This document shows positions 15,067 through 19,882 of a stretch of 19,882 nt of DNA, one piece after another. The stretch is from JAJAZB01 sp964244295 (GTDB lineage Bacteria; Bacteroidota; Bacteroidia; Cytophagales; Spirosomataceae), in the NCBI GenBank assembly GCA_964244295.1, contig CAXTIG010000069.1:1-19882 (forward strand), given 5' to 3'. The translations under genes were made by a program, and so were the position numbers. Each line of letters begins with the position of its first letter. Position 1 is the first letter of the stretch. The notes beneath the pieces are model-generated. The model ran no database searches. It had not been told where the DNA came from and saw only the letters and a program-made list of their open reading frames with translations.

Positions 15067-15126
15067 GTGCTGCGGGAAGTCATCACCTAAATTTTTAGTT
15101 TTCAATCAGACATCTTCCCGAAGCAC
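15067..15126. promoter_or_regulatory. Long inverted repeat upstream of the relaxase, oriT candidate
   Basis: GTGCTGCGGGAAG (15067-15079) and CTTCCCGAAGCAC (15114-15126) pair at 12 of 13 positions around a 34-base AT-rich centre. It lies in the 166-bp gap between membrane protein and relaxase genes. Inverted repeats beside the relaxase gene are typical of oriT, but an mRNA hairpin is equally possible; no known nic sequence was recognised. Confidence 0.35.
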
Positions 15127-15142
15127 AGCTTTGGCAGTCGTT

Positions 15143-15934
15143 TCAGTACGCTTCTACGGCTTTGTCTTCTTCGGTGAAAGTCTCGACCACCAGCCGCCGC
15201 AAGTCCGGGTCGGCTGGTCGGCGGCAGCGGAAATTGACGCCCCGCGTCTCATCCGGGGTGCGGCCCTCGATGAAAGCCTTTACCTGCTCCTCGTTGAGAA
15301 TCATCTCGTCAATGCGGTCCATGACGAAATTGTCGCCGTCGTGGTAGGCCGCCCGGTAGCTCATCGCGTAGCACAGGCCGCTGAACATAAAAACAAATCC
15401 AATTGGCTGCCTGGCCCCGATCCACAGGGCGAACCCGCCCACAAAAAACAGTCCTGGTTCCAACAGCGTTTCGATCTGACGTACGCTGGCGGGCTGTCCT
15501 TCGAGCTTTATTTTGTGAAAGGCGGGATGAATCACACCCGAGGAAAGACTAAACCGGGCAAAGTCAAATACCGAAGGCAGGCGCTGAATTTCTTTGCGGC
15601 GTTTGAGCGCACAATACAGAAATCCGGCCAGGAACCCGTACCAAGTGCCGTAGGTAAGCAGGAACATCAGAAAATGCGACCATTCTGAGTGGTATCCCCG
15701 AAGACTCCACAATCGCTTCTGAATGGACAGGATAAAGAGTGGAATCAGGGCCAGGACAATCAGAATCGTCAGCGCCGTGGTGAAATTGAAATACCGTTCT
15801 CCCATGTTGCGGCGCAGGAACACTTCCAGCAGCAAACGGGGCTTGGAACAAAACGCGAGAAAAAACGCGTAGACGGCTTCCTTGACGGCGTTGCGACGGC
15901 GAAAGACGGTACGGTAGTAGAGGTTTTTTTGCAT
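15143..15934 (-). CDS. Polytopic membrane protein of the transfer operon
   Basis: A 263-aa protein with about four hydrophobic segments: 51-71 (FTTALTILIVLALIPLFILSI), 86-109, 155-174 and 177-196. The N-terminus is basic (RTVFRRRNAVKE) and the C-terminus (about 205-263) is soluble and charged, ending in EEDKAVEAY. It sits between the coupling protein and relaxase genes, 36 bases after the former. The neighbouring coupling protein lacks the N-terminal membrane segments normal in VirD4/TraD proteins, so this protein may supply the membrane part as a separate subunit. Family not recognised; the role is inference from context. Confidence 0.8.
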   Translation of the reverse strand: MQKNLYYRTVFRRRNAVKEAVYAFFLAFCSKPRLLLEVFLRRNMGERYFNFTTALTILIVLALIPLFILSIQKRLWSLRGYHSEWSHFLMFLLTYGTWYGFLAGFLYCALKRRKEIQRLPSVFDFARFSLSSGVIHPAFHKIKLEGQPASVRQIETLLEPGLFFVGGFALWIGARQPIGFVFMFSGLCYAMSYRAAYHDGDNFVMDRIDEMILNEEQVKAFIEGRTPDETRGVNFRCRRPADPDLRRLVVETFTEEDKAVEAY

Positions 15935-15970
15935 GACCGTGAAAAGCAGTAAAAAGAAAAAAAGTGAAAC

Positions 15971-17485
15971 TTACTGGGGGCGGTAGTTTTGATTGAACGT
16001 CATCTTGAGGTGGTTGCGGCCACTGGGCAGGCGGTCGCCTTGCAGGTGGAGGTAGCCGTCCACCTTGAAGTCGTTCAGCGGCCCGCCCGTGCGGAGGCTG
16101 CCGAACTGTTCGGGCCGCACCAGCCGTTCGAGTTTGAGCGAGGTGCCCCGCGTCTGGGAGAAATTCTGCGCGACCGTCACGCTTTCGGATTGGTCCTCGA
16201 AATACGCGTCGCCGATGAGTTTGCTGGCGTATTCGTTGGTGTCCACGTCGGCGTTGGCGTGAAAGATTTTGGTGCCCAGCGTGCCGAGGAAACTTTTCAC
16301 CCGGTGTTCGGCCCGCTGCCCGCCCATCGCCGAAAAGTAATTGGGCAGGTTCTGGGTGATGTAGACCGTGGCAATGCGGCTGCTGCGGGCCGTAGCCTGG
16401 TAGAGGGCGTCGTGTTCGTGCAGGAGAAATTGCGCTTCGTCCACGTAAAGAAACACGGGTCGGCCATTCTGGGCCACGCTGCGCTTTTCCATGGCCCGCT
16501 GCCAGACGTACTTGAAGAGAACCTGGCAGTCCCGCCCCAGCTTTTGAAATTTCTTGACCGGCAAATTAACGAGGATGATTTTGCCCTTCAGGCAATCGTC
16601 GGGCGTCAGCGTGGAGGCGTGGCGACAGAACAGGGAATAAACCGGTTCGCGTAGCAGACGAAACAGGAATCCCGAAAAGGTGAAGTCGATGATGGACCGC
16701 GTTTTCTCGCTCAGGCCAATGAAGTTGTCGAAGAAAAACTGGTCGAGCATCTTGAGCAGCCGCGCCTGCGGAACGGCATCGAGCAGGGCGGCTTCAAACA
16801 ACGCTTCGTCTTTCAGACGATCCTGCTCGTCGGCGGGCAGCGACTCAAACCAGGGGTCAATGAGCGACGTGACGTTGGCGCGTGCCGCCTCGAAAGCCTG
16901 CTGAAACGCCTTGATTTTACCCTTCTGTGCTTCGACGGGGAGCGCCTCATCCTTTTTGGGAATGGTCATCACGATGTCGTACATCGCCTGCACCGAAATG
17001 CGGCCATAAGCCAGCCGGCACAAATCGATGACGTTGAAGGTCAGTTGTTCGAGGGACTCCCGCCAGAACGGATCGTCCGATTTACCGGCATCCTGGGCCT
17101 CACCCGCCCGGACCACCGTGGTGATGACTTCGACCAAATTGTCGGTGACGACCTCCTCGCCGCTGGCGTGCGCCGCTTCGTAGTCGAGGAAGTTAAAGCG
17201 GTGCGTGCCGCCCGGCTCCAGCACGAGCAAATCGCCTTCGCGTCCCGTCAGGCGGCAGTAGGCTTTCCAGGCTTCGGCTTCGTCCTCCTTGACCGTCAGC
17301 ACCAGTCCACCGAATCCGGCAGCCAGGTACTTCAGCGCCAGCATCCGGCCTGATCCGGAACTCTTGCCCGAGCCAATGCCGCCACACACCTGCACCCCTT
17401 GCAGGGCGTGACGTACCGTCCAGGTAAAATGACCCGCGTTCGAGGCCATTTCAATGAGGGGCGTGTCCAAATCGAAAGCGTCCAT
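15971..17485 (-). CDS. Type IV coupling protein (VirD4/TraD-like ATPase), soluble form
   Basis: A 504-aa AAA+-like ATPase that would bring the relaxase-DNA complex to the secretion channel. Walker A lies at 35-42 (GGIGSGKS) and Walker B at about 345-350 (FLYVDEAQ), followed by 'ATARSSRIATVYITQNLPNYF', the sensor strand typical of VirD4/TraD, and 'GTLGTKIFHANADVDTNEYASKLIGD'. An all-alpha insertion spans roughly 190-270. The Walker A motif is only 35 residues from the start and no membrane helices precede it. The frame is open to ATG 17629, but that start would run through an 18-bp hairpin, so ATG 17485 is preferred. It shares an operon with the relaxase. Confidence 0.92.
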   Translation of the reverse strand: MDAFDLDTPLIEMASNAGHFTWTVRHALQGVQVCGGIGSGKSSGSGRMLALKYLAAGFGGLVLTVKEDEAEAWKAYCRLTGREGDLLVLEPGGTHRFNFLDYEAAHASGEEVVTDNLVEVITTVVRAGEAQDAGKSDDPFWRESLEQLTFNVIDLCRLAYGRISVQAMYDIVMTIPKKDEALPVEAQKGKIKAFQQAFEAARANVTSLIDPWFESLPADEQDRLKDEALFEAALLDAVPQARLLKMLDQFFFDNFIGLSEKTRSIIDFTFSGFLFRLLREPVYSLFCRHASTLTPDDCLKGKIILVNLPVKKFQKLGRDCQVLFKYVWQRAMEKRSVAQNGRPVFLYVDEAQFLLHEHDALYQATARSSRIATVYITQNLPNYFSAMGGQRAEHRVKSFLGTLGTKIFHANADVDTNEYASKLIGDAYFEDQSESVTVAQNFSQTRGTSLKLERLVRPEQFGSLRTGGPLNDFKVDGYLHLQGDRLPSGRNHLKMTFNQNYRPQ

Positions 17486-17519
17486 CAACAAAATCGGGGA
17501 TGCGTGGTCGATGCGGCTG

Positions 17520-17559
17520 AGGCAGAGGGCCGGAAGCACTGGCTTCCGGCCCTCTGCCT
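17520..17559 (-). promoter_or_regulatory. Perfect 18-bp intercistronic hairpin
   Basis: AGGCAGAGGGCCGGAAGC (17520-17537) and its exact complement (17542-17559) are separated by four bases. On the minus strand the stem starts 2 bases after the 66-aa gene's stop and ends 34 bases before the coupling protein ATG. It has no T-run on either side, so it is not a standard terminator. It may act in mRNA processing or attenuation, or be a protein-binding dyad. Confidence 0.7.
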
Positions 17560-17561
17560 GG

Positions 17562-17762
17562 TCAATACGTTCTGTTGTTCTCGTCCTTTTTCCACTGGCC
17601 CGAACCGCGAACCTGGGAATGCTGGCCATCGGTGTCGATGTCAGTCACTCCGCCATTTGCGTTCGGTTTCCAGTAGTTATTGGGATCGCTTTTCGATTGC
17701 TGGTACCCACTCTGGACGAGGTGGTCGTGCAGGCGTTCGTCGGTTTGTTCCGGCTTGTTCAT
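17562..17762 (-). CDS. Small hydrophilic protein at the head of the transfer operon
   Basis: A 66-aa, strongly hydrophilic protein rich in Asn, Gln, Asp, Lys and Gly (MNKPEQTDERLHDHL; DPNNYWKPNANGG; QWKKDENNRTY), with no membrane or signal segment. ATG 17762 has no Shine-Dalgarno. It overlaps the upstream part of the coupling protein frame, a further reason to start that gene at 17485. Being first in the operon, it could be a small accessory or relaxosome protein. No family recognised. Confidence 0.65.
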   Translation of the reverse strand: MNKPEQTDERLHDHLVQSGYQQSKSDPNNYWKPNANGGVTDIDTDGQHSQVRGSGQWKKDENNRTY

Positions 17763-17803
17763 GTGTAAAAAAGTTGAGATGTTTCACAGAGCGCCGACTT
17801 GGA

Positions 17804-17825
17804 AAGGGTTCAGCGCCTGACCCTT
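17804..17825. promoter_or_regulatory. Bulged 9-bp hairpin in the transfer operon leader
   Basis: AAGGGT-T-CAG, loop CGC, CTG-ACCCTT forms a 9-bp stem with one bulged base, in the 236-bp divergent region 17763-17998. A second weaker stem, CTTGTC/GACAGG, lies at 17836-17853. Together they could be part of an oriT or an RNA leader; nothing identifies which. Confidence 0.3.
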
Positions 17826-17917
17826 ATTGACGGACTTGTCAAACTGGACAGGTTTTGTTAATCCTTTAACTATCAATTGAATAAGTATAATTTTGTATTA
17901 AAACCTAAGTTTACATA

Positions 17918-17948
17918 CAAATGTATTCACAAGAATTCTCTTCTGCAA
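17918..17948 (-). promoter_or_regulatory. Bacteroidota-type promoter candidate for the transfer operon
   Basis: On the minus strand TTG (17948-17946), 20 bases, then TACATTTG (17925-17918) matches the -33/-7 pattern TTG-N19to21-TAnnTTTG. It would give a leader of roughly 150 bases before the 66-aa gene, containing the hairpin at 17804-17825. On the other strand TATTTTTG (17963-17970) is a -7 match for the 17999 gene, without a clear -33. Confidence 0.4.
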
Positions 17949-17998
17949 GTTTCCTGCTCGACTATTTTTGATGAATTTTCTACTTCAATTGAACTGGC

Positions 17999-18667
17999 AT
18001 GGCCCTGTATCTGGAGGAAGAAGACGAAGAAGAGGAGGAGGAAGAAGAAGAGGAAGAAGGCGACGGCGATGAAAATGACAACACCCTGCCGCGCCGTCGT
18101 CCACCCATCCATACTTCCCGGCCGTATGAAAAGCCGCGCCTCGACTTGATAGAGCGTGGGTACGGCTCGAATGGGAAGGCATTGAGGGAGAGAACGTTGA
18201 AGGAAAAATTAGAGGAAGCCGGATATAAGGTAGATGTGTTCTCATCATCCGTACTGCAATTGGTGACGGCCATTCTGCAGAAGGAACCGGTGGAGGGCGT
18301 GAACCTGGCCGAAAAAATCCAGCATCCCACGTACCGGTTTTACACCAGCGCCGACCGTGATTTGAGTCTGGGCATCTCTCACGCGTTCGCGTCGGTCATC
18401 CAGGAGGCCCGGACGCTCAAAGGGCTGGACATCTCGCAGAACGCGGTCCGGCAATTGCAGGAAAACGCCGACGAGTTCGCCCGCAGAACCCGCGACGTAA
18501 TCGAAGCCATCAAAAAAGAAGAGAACATCTCCACGTACCGGGAAACGGTAGAGGCCCTGAACCGCCGACAAATTCCTACGCATCGCGGTGGCAAGTGGCA
18601 TCTGAGAACGTTGCAGGACCTGTACAAACGCTGCCAAAAGTTCAGCATCGATGCCGAGCCCAAGTGA
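17999..18667 (+). CDS. Acidic N-terminus fused to a serine-recombinase 'Recombinase' DNA-binding domain
   Basis: A 222-aa protein. Residues 6-20 are all Glu or Asp, followed by GDGDENDN, and then a basic patch (RRRPP). The middle (about 60-150) is mostly helical and unrecognised. Residues 153-211 match the C-terminal Recombinase domain of large serine recombinases and resolvases: 'ADEFARRTRDVIEAIKKEEN' then 'ETVEALNRRQIPTHRGGKWH' and 'LRTLQDLYKR'. The catalytic resolvase domain with its Ser nucleophile is absent. The protein may be a regulator built from a recombinase DNA-binding domain, with an acidic tail that could mimic DNA or contact a partner. ATG 17999 has no Shine-Dalgarno. It is transcribed away from the transfer operon. 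Confidence 0.75.
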   Translation: MALYLEEEDEEEEEEEEEEEGDGDENDNTLPRRRPPIHTSRPYEKPRLDLIERGYGSNGKALRERTLKEKLEEAGYKVDVFSSSVLQLVTAILQKEPVEGVNLAEKIQHPTYRFYTSADRDLSLGISHAFASVIQEARTLKGLDISQNAVRQLQENADEFARRTRDVIEAIKKEENISTYRETVEALNRRQIPTHRGGKWHLRTLQDLYKRCQKFSIDAEPK

Positions 18668-18772
18668 CCCCGGTGTTCAGGCGATGACGGCATCCAACGC
18701 CTTGTCGATGCCTTAGTGGATGAAATTCCGTTGACCACCGTTACTTCCTACCCGGAACCAAAATGGATGCAG

Positions 18773-19330
18773 TTACTTCGAAAACTGCCGTGCTACTCCG
18801 GAGACGTTTAAGCGGTAATCAACCATTTCAGGGCTGGCTTTGTAATAATCAGCGATTTGGGCAATCGCCATGCGCCGACGCATGGCCCAAACCAACCCTT
18901 TTCGGGTTAGCTGTAGGGTGGCACCCAAGTACTCCGCCTCCTGCTCATGCTGGGGGTGATACTGCCGAAGAAAAGGCAACTCAGGCAAGATGACTTCTGT
19001 GGGCAAGGGGTGTTTACAGACAATGTGTGCCAGTTCGTGCATGATAGTACTTTGCTGGCGGCCCACGGGGTGGTTGGCATTGTGGATGATGATTTTTTCT
19101 CCGTGCTTATTCAACAAGTACAACCCGGACCAGCCCGTCCGTTGCTCAAGCCAGGTTCCGTCGAGGCCATAATCGGTGGCCTCGCAAACGCAGACGCTTA
19201 AGTGCTCCGCCAATCGAAAAGCACATAAATGGCCACAGGGATGGATGCTGAGTTGTTTTCTGAAATCTTCAGCAATCTGTTCTGCTCTGTTGGTGAATCC
19301 TTTGGGAAGCAAGTTGTTTTTACTTGGCAC
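18773..19330 (-). CDS. ImmA/IrrE-type metallopeptidase
   Basis: A 185-aa protein of the ImmA/IrrE family with the zinc motif His98-Glu99-Leu-Ala-His102 (STIMHELAHIVCKH) and a downstream 'HEQEAEYLGATLQL' helix carrying the third ligand. In ICEBs1, ImmA cleaves the repressor ImmR and induces the element. Here it follows the XRE gene and overlaps it by 11 bases (GTG start at 19330), so the two are co-expressed. The C-terminal half 'MRRRMAIAQIADYYKASPEMVDYRLNVSGV' is the usual helical tail of this family. Its substrate is inferred to be the XRE partner. Confidence 0.9.
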   Translation of the reverse strand: MPSKNNLLPKGFTNRAEQIAEDFRKQLSIHPCGHLCAFRLAEHLSVCVCEATDYGLDGTWLEQRTGWSGLYLLNKHGEKIIIHNANHPVGRQQSTIMHELAHIVCKHPLPTEVILPELPFLRQYHPQHEQEAEYLGATLQLTRKGLVWAMRRRMAIAQIADYYKASPEMVDYRLNVSGVARQFSK

Positions 19331-19685
19331 GAACTGGTCGAGGGGACTTGGTTGAATAGGCCAAGTTAACCAGTTTCACTAACATTTGGATTGTCTCGTG
19401 ATCTAACTCCCGGTCGGCTCGCAAATGCGCCACGATTGTCTGCTCATTACTGGGTGATGGAACCGCCTCTTGCTCGGCGCGAACCACAAACGTATCAGTA
19501 GGTACGTCCAACCAACGGCAGATTTTAACAAACGTATCCACGTCAGGGACTTTGCCTTGTTCAATCCTCGACAAGGTGGGCACGCTCACGTCCCCTATTG
19601 CCTCCGCCACTGCCCGCAAGCCGGTCTTGCCGCGCTTACCGCGCACCATGTTGGCCAGTAATTCGGTGTTAAGTGTCGTGCTCAT
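19320..19685 (-). CDS. XRE-family repressor, partner of the ImmA-like peptidase
   Basis: A 121-aa HTH protein. Residues about 8-60 form the XRE domain: 'LANMVRGKRGKTGLRAVAEA', 'VSVPTLSRIEQGKVPDVDTF', 'ICRWLDVPTD'. The C-terminal part (about 75-121) is helical (ADRELDHETIQMLVKLVNLAY) and may dimerise or be the cleavage target. ATG 19685 is preferred, with GTG 19688 as an alternative; no Shine-Dalgarno. The 19-bp inverted repeat 40 bases upstream is a likely operator, so the gene probably represses itself. Together with the peptidase it is a candidate induction switch for the element. Confidence 0.88.
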   Translation of the reverse strand: MSTTLNTELLANMVRGKRGKTGLRAVAEAIGDVSVPTLSRIEQGKVPDVDTFVKICRWLDVPTDTFVVRAEQEAVPSPSNEQTIVAHLRADRELDHETIQMLVKLVNLAYSTKSPRPVRAK

Positions 19686-19724
19686 CACCAGTTAAACGTT
19701 ACACGCATGCAAAAAATTTGATTA

Positions 19725-19781
19725 TTTTTCTCTTCGGTGAAACTAAACTTCAAAAGGATTTCGTTTCACCGAAGAGAAAAA
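19725..19781. promoter_or_regulatory. Perfect 19-bp inverted repeat, probable XRE operator
   Basis: TTTTTCTCTTCGGTGAAAC (19725-19743) and its exact complement (19763-19781) flank a 19-base spacer, so the half-site centres lie 38 bases apart. The repeat lies 40 bases upstream of the XRE gene. Perfect arms of this length suggest binding by two repressor dimers or a looped complex; a rho-independent terminator for transcription entering from the right is the alternative, since the left end is T-rich on the plus strand and the right end A-rich. Confidence 0.6.
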
Positions 19782-19881
19782 GATGACGTTCGCGAAACAA
19801 CGCATTATTCGCCGCCTTTCCTAACAGCAATGGTTCGTCAATCTTGGGCTGAATGGAGGGCACAAAAAAAGGCGTGGTAGC
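19750..19881 (-). CDS. Possible 3' end of a leftward gene entering from the right
   Basis: On the minus strand a frame is open from the window edge to a TGA at 19750-19752, giving 43 residues (including TPFFVPSIQPKIDEPLLLG) with fairly natural composition. It would end inside the spacer of the inverted repeat. It is too short for identification and may be chance. Confidence 0.2.
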   Translation of the reverse strand, partial: ATTPFFVPSIQPKIDEPLLLGKAANNALFRERHLFLFGETKSF

Positions 19882-19882
19882 T

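Noticed and set aside
15041..15688. 215-codon open frame on the plus strand
   Set aside because: It is antisense to the membrane protein gene, whose hydrophobic segments and operon position support the other strand.
17485..17629. Upstream start for the coupling protein at 17629
   Set aside because: The extra 48 residues would be coded by the 18-bp hairpin and overlap the 66-aa gene; the conserved part begins at ATG 17485.
19783..19824. 13-codon frame starting at ATG 19783
   Set aside because: Too short, no ribosome site of its own beyond the purine-rich repeat arm, and no recognisable sequence.

Overview
The window looks like most of an integrated mobile element of conjugative/mobilizable type, probably from a Bacteroidota host. 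No marker gene or tRNA is present, so this is inference. It rests on the family of the XRE regulator at 7955-8240, TAnnTTTG-type promoter matches (8245-8252, 17918-17948), a lipoprotein with a Ser-Ser-Cys-Gly-Gly lipobox, and several genes without a Shine-Dalgarno. Base composition changes sharply: 1-2000 is AT-rich, and most of 2040-17600 is GC-rich.

Layout. (1) 1-1572: two AT-rich genes, the 3' part of an unrecognised gene and a zinc-ribbon/HNH nuclease. (2) 1573-2041: non-coding, with GGGGTA repeats and a hairpin in front of a P4-type tyrosine integrase, likely the recombination end of the element. (3) 2042-7940: a mobile-DNA maintenance module: integrase, AlpA-like regulator (opposite strand), small excisionase-like HTH, primase/Toprim protein, RadC-like JAB protein, ArdC-like antirestriction metalloprotein, orphan Dam-type adenine methylase and a small DUF736-like protein. 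All but radC (ATGA overlap) have a purine-rich Shine-Dalgarno. (4) 7955-8240: an XRE regulator whose reading frame loses its family ending and runs antisense through its neighbour, a probable module junction. (5) 8463-11657: two convergent lipoprotein genes, the second with a poly-Gly-Thr linker and a vWA-like C-terminus. (6) 11720-17762, minus strand: transfer operon: 66-aa protein, type IV coupling protein without membrane segments, separate polytopic membrane protein, MobF (TrwC/TraI-type) relaxase-helicase, and two small unknown proteins. The large lipoprotein (9198-11657) follows on the same strand and may be its last gene. (7) 17999-18667: a protein joining a run of acidic residues to a serine-recombinase 'Recombinase' DNA-binding domain with no catalytic domain. 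(8) 18773-19781: XRE regulator and ImmA/IrrE-type metallopeptidase in an overlapping operon behind a perfect 19-bp inverted repeat.

How it may work together: integrase with AlpA/excisionase handles integration and excision; relaxase and coupling protein process and deliver DNA; ArdC and Dam would protect entering DNA; primase would restore the second strand; XRE/ImmA is a candidate induction switch. No VirB-type channel genes are seen, so the transfer channel is outside the window or borrowed. The least understood parts are the lipoprotein pair, the split coupling apparatus, the acidic recombinase-domain protein and several strong intergenic hairpins.
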